Source of the DNA: Algoriphagus sp.
GTDB lineage: Bacteria; Bacteroidota; Bacteroidia; Cytophagales; Cyclobacteriaceae
Reading direction: 5' to 3'
Assembly (NCBI GenBank): GCA_023653075.1
Contig: JAMNXQ010000003.1
Span: 31,268 to 95,267, forward strand
DNA: 64,000 nucleotides
A program made the translations under genes and the position numbers. Shown in pieces: positions 27,244 through 36,588 of this stretch; the first letter of the stretch is position 1; each line of letters starts with the position of its first letter. The notes beneath the pieces are model-generated. The model ran no database searches, had not been told where the DNA came from, and saw nothing but the letters and a program-made list of their open reading frames with translations.

Positions 27244-29604
27244 ATGCTTCGTAAAACCGTTCTTCTTCTTCCCCTACTTTGGGTATACTCCCTTGCCTCA
27301 GCACAGTCTCAATTGTCCGTAGAGTCCATCATGCGCGACCCAAGTTGGATGGGAACATTTCCATCGGGACCTTATTGGAGCGCCAATAGCAAGCAGATTT
27401 ACTTCAAATACAATCCCGAAAAGAACCTGGCCGACTCGCTCTACAAAATTGAGGCGATTGCAGGAGCCCTACCCAGCAAAGTCCTGTGGTCAGAAGAAAA
27501 AACACTGAAAAAAGAGGATATTTTAGCTGCTGATGAAAGGCTAAAACTTTACAAAAAAGGCAATCAAATCTTTTTGGAAGAAGTAAAAAACGGAAAAACA
27601 ACCTCCTTATTTGATTGGTATGGTCCTTTGGAGAAACTCCAATTTCTCGCCAATGAAAACTACATCGCCTTTAGTTCGGAACTAAATTTTTACCGTTTTG
27701 ATCGAAAAAATAATCGTCTTGAAAAGCTTACCTCCATCGTCAACGCATCCAAACCAGCGAAAGGAAAACCCGCGGAGACAGGAAAACCAAATTTTCTGGA
27801 ACAAGAAAATTTAGCCCTACTGGAAGAGGTTCGCAAGCGAAAAGAAGCCCAACAAGCATCCCAAGCCTACCGAGCCAGCATTCGTGAAGCCGTCCAGGGG
27901 GAGTTTGTGTTTTATACCGAAGGAAAAAATCTCTCCAACCTGCAACTTTCACCTGATGCACGTTACGTGACCTTCTCTGTGTTTACTCCTCCAGCAGGCA
28001 ACAAAAATACCAAAGTGCCTGACTACGCTGCGGCCTCAGGCTACACCGAGGATCTCAACAGCAGACCTAAAGTGGGTACACAAGCAGGTAAGACGGAATT
28101 GGGAATTTATGATTTGGACCGAGATACCGTCTATTACGTAACTACCTCCAACCTTCCAGGAATTCAGGATGCTCCGGATTATAGAGCAGATTATCCAGAG
28201 AAAACTTGGGAGAAAAAGAATCGAGAAGTATCCCTTACAGGACCTTACTTCTCCCCAGACGGAACCAAAGCCATCCTCCAAGCCAGAGCTATCGACAACA
28301 AGGATCGCTGGATAGCTTCCATTGATTTGACCTCAGGAGCCTTAACCAGCCTAGACCGGCAGCGCGACGAAGCCTGGATTGCTGGGCCAGGAATTGGTTG
28401 GGGAGGCACCTTGGGTTGGCTCCCTGACTCTAAGCACCTGTACTTCCAATCTGAAGAAAGCGGCTATTCCCATCTGTACTTAGTTCATGTGGAGACCAAA
28501 GAGAAAAAAGCACTGACAGCAGGAAAATTTGAAGTATTTGATCCCTTCCTATCCAAAGACAAAAAGTCGTGGTACTTGACCACCTCGGAAGTTCATCCAG
28601 GCGAGCGGCACTTTTACCGAATGCCGCTATGGGGTGGAAAGATGGAGCAGTTGACCTCCATGGAAGGTGAAAATCAGGTGGTCCTTTCTCCAGATGAAAA
28701 GCAGCTTGCCATCTTACACAGTTACTCCAATGTGCCGTATGAATTGTATGTGCAAGAAAATAAGGTTGGGGCCAAGCCCATCCGACTTACAGATGGACGA
28801 TCTGAGGAATTCAAAAACTATGCTTGGCGTGACCCTCAACTGGTACGCTTCCCTGCTCAGGATGGTGCACAAGTACCCGCACGGCTTTACCTACCCGATC
28901 CTAGCAAAAAGAATGGGGCGGCCGTCCTCTTCGTTCATGGTGCCGGATACCTCCAAAATGTCCACAAATGGTGGAGCAGTTACTTTAGAGAGTATTTTTT
29001 CCATAACCTCCTGACTGACCTAGGCTACACCGTCCTAGATATTGATTACCGAGGATCCGCAGGCTATGGTCGCGACTGGCGTACCGGGATCTACCGTCAC
29101 ATGGGAGGCAAAGACCTTTCCGATCAAGTGGATGGAGCCCAATACCTCATGAAGCAGCATGGAATCGAAGCAGGACGAATCGGGATTTATGGGGGAAGTT
29201 ATGGAGGCTTTATCACCCTGATGGCTCTATTTAAACATGGAGATCTATTTACCTCGGGGGCAGCCTTGCGTTCAGTGACCGATTGGGCACATTACAATCA
29301 TGGCTACACGGCAAATATTTTGAATACCCCGGAAGAAGATCCCATTGCCTACCGCCGCTCCTCTCCCATCTATTTTGCTGAGGGCTTGAAAGGCAATCTC
29401 CTCATCGCACACGGCATGTTGGATGTAAATGTGCACTTCCAAGATGTGGTTCGCCTTTCTCAGCGACTGATTGAACTGAAAAAGGATAACTGGGAAATGG
29501 CCGTTTACCCCATAGAAGACCATGGTTTTGTAACCCCAAGTTCCTGGACTGACGAATACAAACGAATTCTGAACTTATTCAACACGACTCTTCTAAGAAA
29601 ATGA
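27244..29604 (+). CDS. S9 family (prolyl oligopeptidase type) peptidase
   Basis: 786 residues with a signal peptide (cleavage near ASAQS, residue 20), so periplasmic. Residues about 25-520 form a beta-propeller with repeated strands such as LQLSPDARYVTFSV and GPYFSPDGTKAILQA; the C-terminal alpha/beta hydrolase has the triad S652 (GGSYGG), D727 (GMLDVN) and H760 (EDHGF). The overall plan matches DPP IV-like peptidases that remove dipeptides from peptide N-termini. It overlaps the gamma-glutamyltransferase gene by 4 bases (ATGA), so the two are coupled and probably act together on peptides in the periplasm. Confidence 0.93.
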   Translation: MLRKTVLLLPLLWVYSLASAQSQLSVESIMRDPSWMGTFPSGPYWSANSKQIYFKYNPEKNLADSLYKIEAIAGALPSKVLWSEEKTLKKEDILAADERLKLYKKGNQIFLEEVKNGKTTSLFDWYGPLEKLQFLANENYIAFSSELNFYRFDRKNNRLEKLTSIVNASKPAKGKPAETGKPNFLEQENLALLEEVRKRKEAQQASQAYRASIREAVQGEFVFYTEGKNLSNLQLSPDARYVTFSVFTPPAGNKNTKVPDYAAASGYTEDLNSRPKVGTQAGKTELGIYDLDRDTVYYVTTSNLPGIQDAPDYRADYPEKTWEKKNREVSLTGPYFSPDGTKAILQARAIDNKDRWIASIDLTSGALTSLDRQRDEAWIAGPGIGWGGTLGWLPDSKHLYFQSEESGYSHLYLVHVETKEKKALTAGKFEVFDPFLSKDKKSWYLTTSEVHPGERHFYRMPLWGGKMEQLTSMEGENQVVLSPDEKQLAILHSYSNVPYELYVQENKVGAKPIRLTDGRSEEFKNYAWRDPQLVRFPAQDGAQVPARLYLPDPSKKNGAAVLFVHGAGYLQNVHKWWSSYFREYFFHNLLTDLGYTVLDIDYRGSAGYGRDWRTGIYRHMGGKDLSDQVDGAQYLMKQHGIEAGRIGIYGGSYGGFITLMALFKHGDLFTSGAALRSVTDWAHYNHGYTANILNTPEEDPIAYRRSSPIYFAEGLKGNLLIAHGMLDVNVHFQDVVRLSQRLIELKKDNWEMAVYPIEDHGFVTPSSWTDEYKRILNLFNTTLLRK

Positions 29605-31310
29605 GCTCCTTCTCCCAAAACGTATTTTCCTTTGCAATCATTTTAGGAATTGCAGTTGGTTTTATTCCCCAAAGTATGGGTCAGACGACCAAAGTGCAGG
29701 GGCTTATAGCCGATAAAGCCATGGTGGTCTCTGCGCGGGAGGAAGCCTCACGGATAGGAATCGAGATCATCAAGTCAGGTGGCAATGCCTTTGATGCAAT
29801 GATGGCTACCGAAATGGCTTTGGCAGTGACTTTCCCCTTTGCGGGTAATCTTGGCGGTGGAGGATTTATGGTCTACCGCATGGCAGATGGACGGATTGGG
29901 AGCCTAGACTACCGAGAAAAAGCCCCTTTCTCGGCCACCAAAGATATGTACCTGGATGAAAAGGGAAATGTCATCCCCCAATTAAGTACCCAAGGAATTT
30001 TGGCTTCGGGTGTACCAGGCACCTTGGCTGGCATTTTTGAAGCCCAGGCCAAGTTTGGAAAACTCAAACCCAAACAAGTGCTTCAACCCGTTATTGATTT
30101 GGCACGAAATGGCTATGTAGTGACTAAAAATCAAGGCGAAAGTCTACGAATGCATCGGCAGATTTTCATTCAAGTAAATGGTCCAAACACCTTTTTTGGA
30201 AAAGAGATCAAAGCTGGCGACACCTTAAAACAACCTGCACTCGCGAATACCTTGGAGCGAATTGCTAGGAATGGAAAAAATGAGTTTTACAAAGGAGAGA
30301 CGGCAAAGATCTTGGTCAATCATTTTCAAACCAAGGGTGGAATCCTTACCAAAAAGGACTTGAAACAATACCATGCTGTCTGGAGAGACCCCATCGTATT
30401 TCCTTACCGTGATTTGAAGATCATTTCCATGGCACCCCCTAGTTCTGGTGGAATCACCTTGGGCCAAATCCTCAAAATGCTCGAACCCTATCCCCTACGC
30501 CAACTAGGGCATCATTCCCCCGAATACATTCAAGCACTGGTGGAGGCGGAACGACGTGCCTATGCGGATCGAAATTACTACTTGGGTGATCCTGACTTTG
30601 TACAAATCCCTGTCAAACAGTTACTTGATTCATCTTACTTAAAATCCAGAATGAGTGACTTTTCCTTCGAAAAAGCCAGTAAGTCGGCAGACATTGGCAG
30701 AGGAGACATACAGTTTTCCGAAAGCATGGAAACTACCCACTATTCCATTGTGGATGCAGATGGAAATGCCGTTTCAGTGACTACCACCCTCAATGGAGCC
30801 TATGGGTCCAAGGTATTTGTGGAGGAATTAGGCTTCTTCATGAACAATGAAATGGATGATTTCAGCGCCAAGCCAGGAATCCCCAATATGTTTGGCCTCA
30901 TCGGAGCCGAAGCCAATAGCATTGCTCCAGGCAAGCGCATGCTGAGCTCCATGACCCCCACCATCGTGGAAAAAGAAGGGAAACTGGCCATGGTTGTGGG
31001 CACTCCGGGAGGATCCACCATCATCACTTCCGTGCTTCAGACGATTCTCAATGTGCATGAGTTTGACATGGGGATGCAGGAGGCAGTTAATGCTCCTCGT
31101 TTTCATCACCAATGGCTGCCTGACCTAGTCAACTTTGAACCTAAAGCCTTTGGAGCGGCATTAGTAGAGCAACTCAAATCTAGAGGGTATCTAATCAACG
31201 AGGGAAATAGCCCCATCATTGGAAAAGTAGATGCCATTCGCGTCTTGGCAAACGGTAAACTTGAAGGAGGTGCTGATCCGAGAGGAGACGATAAGGCCGT
31301 TGGATTTTAA
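29601..31310 (+). CDS. ggt: Gamma-glutamyltransferase
   Basis: 569 residues, the usual size. Signal peptide to about residue 28. The large subunit has AREEASRIGIEIIKSGGNAFDA and NLGGGGFMVYR; autoprocessing should occur before T378 in METTHYSIVD, the N-terminal nucleophile of the small subunit (378-569), which also has PTIVEK and GTPGGSTIITSV for the glutamyl-binding loop. It transfers or hydrolyses gamma-glutamyl groups from glutathione and similar peptides in the periplasm. It starts inside the stop of the peptidase gene. A 5-oxoproline-degrading pxpABC set lies 4 kb away. Confidence 0.95.
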   Translation: MSSFSQNVFSFAIILGIAVGFIPQSMGQTTKVQGLIADKAMVVSAREEASRIGIEIIKSGGNAFDAMMATEMALAVTFPFAGNLGGGGFMVYRMADGRIGSLDYREKAPFSATKDMYLDEKGNVIPQLSTQGILASGVPGTLAGIFEAQAKFGKLKPKQVLQPVIDLARNGYVVTKNQGESLRMHRQIFIQVNGPNTFFGKEIKAGDTLKQPALANTLERIARNGKNEFYKGETAKILVNHFQTKGGILTKKDLKQYHAVWRDPIVFPYRDLKIISMAPPSSGGITLGQILKMLEPYPLRQLGHHSPEYIQALVEAERRAYADRNYYLGDPDFVQIPVKQLLDSSYLKSRMSDFSFEKASKSADIGRGDIQFSESMETTHYSIVDADGNAVSVTTTLNGAYGSKVFVEELGFFMNNEMDDFSAKPGIPNMFGLIGAEANSIAPGKRMLSSMTPTIVEKEGKLAMVVGTPGGSTIITSVLQTILNVHEFDMGMQEAVNAPRFHHQWLPDLVNFEPKAFGAALVEQLKSRGYLINEGNSPIIGKVDAIRVLANGKLEGGADPRGDDKAVGF

Positions 31311-31434
31311 TTGAAAAGATTAACTGAAGTAAAATTTAACCCTACCCATGGTTTCCCTTGCCGTTGGTAAAAAATCTTTGAGAAACCCTCAGAAATAGTC
31401 TACCTTAAGAAGGTAATTCTCAACCAATAAACCC

Positions 31435-32463
31435 ATGAAAAACCGTCGCGAGTTTCTACAACAATCACTACTTGGAATTGCAGGAGTCTTGACCGCACCC
31501 ACTTGGCTACAAGGAGCACCAGCAATCATCAAATCCCTTGGTAAGCCAAATTCCCTGATCAATGGAGTTCAGATCGGCTGCATCACCTACTCCTTCCGGT
31601 CCATGGCAGATCAAAGTGCAGAAGCCACCCTCAAGTACGTGCTTGACTCGGGTATTTCATCCATTGAACTGATGGGAGACCCGGCTGAGAGTTTTGCTGG
31701 AATGCCTACTCCTACCTTCAATCGTTCTCGAATTTTTCAATTGGGAGGAAAGCAGCGTCGTGGAGAAGCACTAAATGAGGATGAAAAAAAGGAACTTGCA
31801 GACCTCCAAGCCCAAAGTGCTGCCTTTAACAAAACTGTTGCCGATTGGCGAGCCAATGCAGACATGAAGAAGTTTGAACAGGTGGGCAAAATGTACAAGG
31901 ATGCGGGTGTATCCATCTATGCCTTCAAACCCAATGCCTTTGGTGCCAATAACTCGGATTTGGAAGTGGTCTATGGCATGCGCGCAGCCAAAGCCCTTGG
32001 TGCAAGTCATGTGACCTTGGAGCACCCTTCTGATGATGCACAGACGATGCGTTTGGGGAAATTGGGAGAAAAAGAGCGCATGGCGGTGGGCTACCATGGG
32101 CACGAACAGGAAACGTTTACTTTTTGGGACACAGCACTGGCACAAAGTACTGCCAACGGCTTAAATCTCGATGCTGGACACTACATTGCCGCTGGCCATA
32201 CGGATTTACTTCCTTTAATCGAAAAGCAGCAGGGTCGGATTTTAAGCATGCACACGAAGGATCGTAAAACTCCTGCCAACGGAAAAGGAAACGTGGCTTG
32301 GGGATCAGGTGACACTCCTATTGGAGACATCTTGCACTTGATGAAGAAAAAGAAATACGCCTTCCCAGCCACCATCGAACTGGAATACCAGGTACCTGCC
32401 GGTTCAAATGCCGTCACTGAGGTACAGCGTTGCTTGGAATTTTGCCGTGAGGCATTGAAATAA
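31435..32463 (+). CDS. Exported sugar phosphate isomerase/epimerase-like protein
   Basis: 342 residues. The N-terminus NRREFLQQSLLGIAGVLTAP is a twin-arginine-type signal, so it is probably exported folded. The rest is a xylose-isomerase-like TIM barrel: IGCITYSFRSM, SGISSIELMGDPAE, YHGHEQETF, GLNLDAGHYIAAG and SMHTKDRK contain the usual metal-binding Glu, His and Asp positions. Secreted members are common in Bacteroidota that degrade polysaccharides; the substrate is unknown. An insert between strands 2 and 3 is rich in charged residues. Confidence 0.88.
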   Translation: MKNRREFLQQSLLGIAGVLTAPTWLQGAPAIIKSLGKPNSLINGVQIGCITYSFRSMADQSAEATLKYVLDSGISSIELMGDPAESFAGMPTPTFNRSRIFQLGGKQRRGEALNEDEKKELADLQAQSAAFNKTVADWRANADMKKFEQVGKMYKDAGVSIYAFKPNAFGANNSDLEVVYGMRAAKALGASHVTLEHPSDDAQTMRLGKLGEKERMAVGYHGHEQETFTFWDTALAQSTANGLNLDAGHYIAAGHTDLLPLIEKQQGRILSMHTKDRKTPANGKGNVAWGSGDTPIGDILHLMKKKKYAFPATIELEYQVPAGSNAVTEVQRCLEFCREALK

Positions 32464-32497
32464 GAAAGGGGATTACTCCTTGCTTTATGCCCAAACC

Positions 32498-33370
32498 CTA
32501 TTCATGCCCTTCAGGCATCTTTTCTCCTGCAGGAACTGCGAAAGGTAGCCGATTGGATTTGGGAGGGATGGGACAAGTAGCAAACTCCGTGTAGGCGCAG
32601 GGAGGATTGTAGGCATAATTGAAATCAAGGATCGTCATACCTTTCACATCAGGGGCATGGACATACAGGTAGCGACCTGTGGGATAGGTTTCCAAAGCGG
32701 AAGTCTCGTCGGAGAATAGCACAAAAAGTTTACCCAACTCATCCAAAACCAAAAGTTCATATTTTTGTCCCTCATGTTCAAACTGAAGTACTCCAGTCAC
32801 CTTCCAGGAGATCAGTTGTCCCAAAACATTAGGGATCTCAAGGGTTTGATTGAATTTAGGTATCAACTTTGCAGTAAACCGGAAGGCTGGATTGTAGTTA
32901 AAAGTGGGCGTAGGAGTGAAATTTTGAAGCTTTGGATGATTAAGATCACGCAATCGGAGTGCATAATTTCCGCCCCGCTGAATAATGGTCCACTTCCAAT
33001 TCTTGTAGTAAACCCCTCCACCAGTGCCGTAGGCAATAGGGTACACCAGCATCCTTTTGGAAGGTGCAACATTGGACTTCTTTTGAAGAGCTACTTCTGT
33101 CGGTTCAAACCACACCGAATCTTTTCCAAAATCAAACTTTCCTAAGGTAGCTGAACCAAACTTCGCCGCAAAGCCAAGAGTAGTCCCATTCACTTCTTCC
33201 AAAAAGGGAGAATCAACCTCCATCCAATACAAACCTACCAAATTAAGCCAACCGTCTTCTCCAGTCAACTCAGCTTGCCTTTTGAATTTCCACTGGGTAA
33301 ACTCAGATTCCTGGGCTCTTGAAATCCCGACAAAGGCCAAAATAAAAAAACAAACAAGAAAGGATTTCAT
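32498..33370 (-). CDS. DUF1684 family secreted protein
   Basis: 290 residues with a signal peptide (cleavage after SRA, about residue 19). The DUF1684 pattern is clear: GWLNLVGLYWMEVDS near residue 40, YPIAYGTGGGVYYKNWKW, LRLRDLNHPKL, and a closing LDFNYAYNPPCAYTEFATCPIPPKSNRLP with the conserved NPPCAY..CP. Biochemical role unknown. It probably lies in the periplasm or on the outer membrane. Promoter lies in 33371-33442; repeat copy B is further upstream. Confidence 0.9.
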   Translation of the reverse strand: MKSFLVCFFILAFVGISRAQESEFTQWKFKRQAELTGEDGWLNLVGLYWMEVDSPFLEEVNGTTLGFAAKFGSATLGKFDFGKDSVWFEPTEVALQKKSNVAPSKRMLVYPIAYGTGGGVYYKNWKWTIIQRGGNYALRLRDLNHPKLQNFTPTPTFNYNPAFRFTAKLIPKFNQTLEIPNVLGQLISWKVTGVLQFEHEGQKYELLVLDELGKLFVLFSDETSALETYPTGRYLYVHAPDVKGMTILDFNYAYNPPCAYTEFATCPIPPKSNRLPFAVPAGEKMPEGHE

Positions 33371-33442
33371 GAAAAATTTTAATTTAAGTTTTGATTTAGA
33401 GATGTTTTTATAACTAATTTATTTTCAGTGCTTTATTTATCT

Positions 33443-33606
33443 GATTAACCGCTTTTTCACCCCTAACCAAACAAAAAAGGTTTGAGCTTCAATTAGGTGA
33501 GCTGTGGACTGTTGACTGTGTTCTGCCTGTGGGCCGAGGCCTATCGACGATTATCCGCAGGTTTTAAATAGTCGAGCTGAGCTACTGACATGATAGCGGA
33601 TAATCC
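33443..33606 (-). repeat. Dispersed GCGGATAA element, copy B
   Basis: About 164 bases from GATTAACCGC (33443) to GCGGATAATCC (33596-33606). It follows the same order of blocks as copy A, with GAGCTGTGGACTGT and TCGACGATTATCCGCAG in the middle; the central GATTATCCGC makes this copy carry the end motif a third time. Oriented like copy A. It lies 18 bases past the stop of the aminotransferase gene (33625) when read on the - strand. Confidence 0.7.
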
Positions 33607-33624
33607 CAATTATTTATCACAAAT

Positions 33625-34782
33625 TTAATCAAAAAGTGTTTCAATGTTTTGGATTCGCCGCAGAGCTTCTTCCAATTCCTCTTCTTTTTTAGCAAAACAA
33701 AAGCGAAGCACCTGCTGATCCTGTCCAGTTGAATAGAATACGGAAATGGGAATACAAGCTACCTTGAGCCTCCGAGTCATCTGCTCAGCGATCAACACAT
33801 CGGATTTTTTGCTGAGATGCGCATAGGACACCAACTGGAAAAAACTTCCCTGACTGGCTTGAAGGGTAAAAGGAGTGGATTTCAAACCGCTGACAAACAA
33901 ATCCCGCTTCTTTTGGTAAAAGGTCGGCAAATCCAGGTAATGTTGGGGATTTTTCAGGTATTCGGCTAGTGCAAATTGTATTGAAGTGACGGTGCTAAAA
34001 GTCAAGTATTGGTGGATTTTCCGAAATTCTTGACTTATGAGCTTTGGCGCAATACAATAGCCAATTTTCCAACCGGTGACATGGAAGGTTTTTCCAAAAG
34101 AACCACAAACAAAGGTGTGCGCTCGTAAGATGGGATGCCCTCCCAATGAAATATGAACTCTCCCATCAAATAAGATGTGTTCGTACACTTCATCACTAAT
34201 TACATAAATACCCAACTTCGATACCAAGGAAGCCAATTGCTCCACATCCTCCCTGCTCCACACCTGCCCACTCGGATTGTGTGGGCTATTGACTACGATG
34301 GCTCGGGTTTTGGAAGTGATTTTGGAGGCCACTAACTCCCAATCTATGGAAAAATCGACAGGATTTAAGGCTACAAAAATGGGAATACCCCCATTTAAGT
34401 GGATTGTAGGCACATAACTGTCGTAGGCAGGTTCCAAGACAATCACTTCATCTCCAGGGCGAACCACAGCCGTAAAGGCTGCAAAAAGCGCTTCTGTGGC
34501 TCCAGATACAATCGTTACCTCCGAATCTGGGTCTGGAAAATAACCTTGTGTGAGTTGGGTCTTTTGGGCCAATGCAAGTTTTAACTCAGAAACTCCCGAC
34601 ATGGGCGCATACTGATTTTGTCCTCCGTGAGTATACTTGGCCACCAATTCCAGCAAGGCTGGGTCTGATCCAAAGCCTGGAAATCCCTGAGCCAAGTTAA
34701 TCGCATTTTCCTCCAGGGCCATCTGGGACATGGTTGTGAAAATGGTCGTTCCTACCTGAGGGAGTTTTGAATTCAGAGGCAT
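33625..34782 (-). CDS. Methionine aminotransferase-like PLP enzyme
   Basis: 385 residues of fold-type I, class I/II aminotransferase. INLAQGFPGFGSDP (about residues 27-40) and YAPMSGVSELKLALA are typical of the KAT/methionine aminotransferase group (YbdL). PLP contacts are VVNSPHNPSGQVW (Asn), ISDEVYEHI (Asp, Tyr) and the Schiff-base lysine in GSFGKTFHVTGWKIGY. It transfers amino groups from methionine or aromatic amino acids to 2-oxoacids in the cytoplasm. hppD, which uses 4-hydroxyphenylpyruvate, lies 15 kb away, so a role in aromatic transamination is also possible. Confidence 0.9.
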   Translation of the reverse strand: MPLNSKLPQVGTTIFTTMSQMALEENAINLAQGFPGFGSDPALLELVAKYTHGGQNQYAPMSGVSELKLALAQKTQLTQGYFPDPDSEVTIVSGATEALFAAFTAVVRPGDEVIVLEPAYDSYVPTIHLNGGIPIFVALNPVDFSIDWELVASKITSKTRAIVVNSPHNPSGQVWSREDVEQLASLVSKLGIYVISDEVYEHILFDGRVHISLGGHPILRAHTFVCGSFGKTFHVTGWKIGYCIAPKLISQEFRKIHQYLTFSTVTSIQFALAEYLKNPQHYLDLPTFYQKKRDLFVSGLKSTPFTLQASQGSFFQLVSYAHLSKKSDVLIAEQMTRRLKVACIPISVFYSTGQDQQVLRFCFAKKEEELEEALRRIQNIETLFD

Positions 34783-34807
34783 TTGATTTACTTAGTTCAG
34801 TTTATCC

Positions 34808-34837
34808 TTGTCAAGAAAGGAATTTTTTTCAAATTTG
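34808..34837 (+). promoter_or_regulatory. Candidate promoter of the lipoprotein-pxpABC unit
   Basis: TTG at 34808-34810, a 19-base spacer, then CAAATTTG at 34830-34837, one base off TAnnTTTG. The ATG of the lipoprotein gene follows at 34858. Weaker than the pckA and hbd promoters. Confidence 0.4.
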
Positions 34838-34857
34838 AGAAGTAAAGCGCTACTCCT

Positions 34858-35136
34858 ATGAAATTCCAAATCCTTTTTTTTGCACTTCTTGGCACCTTAC
34901 TCTTCGCCTGCACGGTAGAATCCCCTGAGGATCCTCTAAATGTCTACCGAAACATCGCCTACACCGCCTTGAGTCCAGCACAAAAATCTTTGATTCTCGG
35001 AGATTGGACAAAAGCCGAAGTAGCCGCTTGGACCAATGGCAACTATGTGGTGGTATTCAAAACAAAAGACAATGCGGTGACTATTCGGGTGGTGGTAGAT
35101 CCAGTAAATGGAAGGGTAGTCGAGATTTTAACCTAA
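34858..35136 (+). CDS. Small lipoprotein preceding the 5-oxoprolinase genes
   Basis: 92 residues with a lipoprotein signal (LLFAC, lipidated Cys at residue 18). The mature 75 residues form one small domain with LSPAQKSLILGDWTKAEVAAW then YVVVFKTKDNAVTIRVVVDPVNGRVVEIL, a helix followed by strands. I do not recognise a family. It ends 19 bases before pxpA, suggesting co-transcription, but a role in 5-oxoproline use is only an inference from position. Confidence 0.7.
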   Translation: MKFQILFFALLGTLLFACTVESPEDPLNVYRNIAYTALSPAQKSLILGDWTKAEVAAWTNGNYVVVFKTKDNAVTIRVVVDPVNGRVVEILT

Positions 35137-35155
35137 TTCGACAGAAGAACCCTCC

Positions 35156-35902
35156 ATGCTTGATTTAAAACACCCCAGTAAACCACTTTTTCTACCCCAA
35201 ATCAATTGCGACCTGGGTGAGGGGGTAGCCTGGGAGGAACAAATTTTTCCTTTTGTAGATGTAGCCAGTTTGGCTTGTGGGGGACATTTTGGTACACAGG
35301 AGAGTTTGAATGCTTCCTTAGCCTTAGCCATCAAATACGGCAAAAAAGTGGGGGCACATCCCTCCTATCCGGATCGAGAAAATTTTGGAAGAGTTTCAAT
35401 TTCTATTCCAAACGAAGAACTGATCGAATCCATCCGGCAACAAATTGAATGGTTTACGAGAAGCGCCCGTTCCCATGATTTAAACCTAGATCACATTAAA
35501 TTTCACGGCGCGCTTTACAATGACGCCGCAAAAGATTCGAATCTAGCCACTCTATTGACTGATTTTTTAGAAGAAAATTACGCGCAAACTCCCTTGCTAG
35601 TTCCTCCACATTCTGAATTGGAGAAAAAGGCAAGGGAAAAAGGCCTCTCGATTCGGCTGGAAGTATTTGCAGACAGAACCTACACGGCAGACTACCTGCT
35701 CAGTTCAAGAACCCTATCAGGTTCCTTGCTTCAGGATATCTCCTTCGTTGAACCTCAAATCATGCGCTTACTTTTTGATGGGGAATTGCTGAGTAGGGAA
35801 GGTGTTCAATTGCCTATTCAGGCTGATACCCTATGCTTTCATGGCGATAATCCAGGCATTGTTGACTTTTTACCTATCCTTAGAAAGCGGTACTGGACAT
35901 GA
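35156..35902 (+). CDS. pxpA: 5-oxoprolinase subunit PxpA (LamB/YcsF family)
   Basis: 248 residues. QINCDLGEG at about residue 16 and SLACGGHFGT, GAHPSYPDRENFGR, and HIKFHGALYND are the LamB/YcsF signatures. With PxpB and PxpC it cleaves 5-oxo-L-proline to L-glutamate using ATP in the cytoplasm. The gene overlaps pxpB by 4 bases, and pxpB overlaps pxpC by 4, a tight operon. Confidence 0.93.
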   Translation: MLDLKHPSKPLFLPQINCDLGEGVAWEEQIFPFVDVASLACGGHFGTQESLNASLALAIKYGKKVGAHPSYPDRENFGRVSISIPNEELIESIRQQIEWFTRSARSHDLNLDHIKFHGALYNDAAKDSNLATLLTDFLEENYAQTPLLVPPHSELEKKAREKGLSIRLEVFADRTYTADYLLSSRTLSGSLLQDISFVEPQIMRLLFDGELLSREGVQLPIQADTLCFHGDNPGIVDFLPILRKRYWT

Positions 35903-36588
35903 TTCCAAACTATCAACTCCTCAGCCCAACCTTTGGGGAATTGGTATGGGATCAGCTCCCAACCGATGAACTGCTTGGATTCCAATTGGCCTATTTGACT
36001 TACATTCAATCTAATTTCTCGGATGCCTTAACGGAAGCGCGCCAGGGATTTACACGCATCAGTTTGGTTTGGAAAAACCCCAATAACCAACAGGAGTTCT
36101 TAGCCCAGGTAAAGAACCTCCAACTTCCACCAATGGAGTTATCCCATGCAATCTGGCAGGTACCTGTATGCTATGAACCCGACTATGGGCAAGATCTAAA
36201 CTCCCTAGCTGAATCCAAAAATCTAAGCTTAAAGGAACTTATCCAACTCCACACCGAACCGAATTACAGAATCCATTTCTTTGGATTTTTGCCAGGGTTC
36301 TTCTACCTAAACGGCCTTCCTCCAATGCTTCATGCTCCACGAAAAAGCGTGCCCTTACTTTCCGTTCCGCCTGGCTCTGTGGCCATAGGAGGTGCCCAAA
36401 CGGGCATCTATCCCATGCAAAGTCCTGGGGGTTGGCACATTATCGGAAGATGTCCCCTTACCTTTTTTGATTCCAAGCAGCCTAGCCCGGTTTGGGCTAA
36501 GCCAGGGGAACAAATTAAATTTGTACCCATCAGTGCGGCCCAATTCCAGAACTGGAATGAACTTTATCCTAAACTCCTTCGGAAATGA
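35899..36588 (+). CDS. pxpB: 5-oxoprolinase subunit PxpB (KipI-like)
   Basis: 229 residues of the KipI/carboxyltransferase subunit C family: PVCYEPDYGQDL near residue 94, then IHFFGFLPGFFYLNGLP, PRKSVPLLSVPPGSVAIGGAQTGIYPMQSPGGWHIIGRCPL, which is the core of this cyclophilin-like domain. It forms a complex with PxpC. It starts within the last codons of pxpA (ATGA overlap) and ends within pxpC. Confidence 0.93.
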   Translation: MIPNYQLLSPTFGELVWDQLPTDELLGFQLAYLTYIQSNFSDALTEARQGFTRISLVWKNPNNQQEFLAQVKNLQLPPMELSHAIWQVPVCYEPDYGQDLNSLAESKNLSLKELIQLHTEPNYRIHFFGFLPGFFYLNGLPPMLHAPRKSVPLLSVPPGSVAIGGAQTGIYPMQSPGGWHIIGRCPLTFFDSKQPSPVWAKPGEQIKFVPISAAQFQNWNELYPKLLRK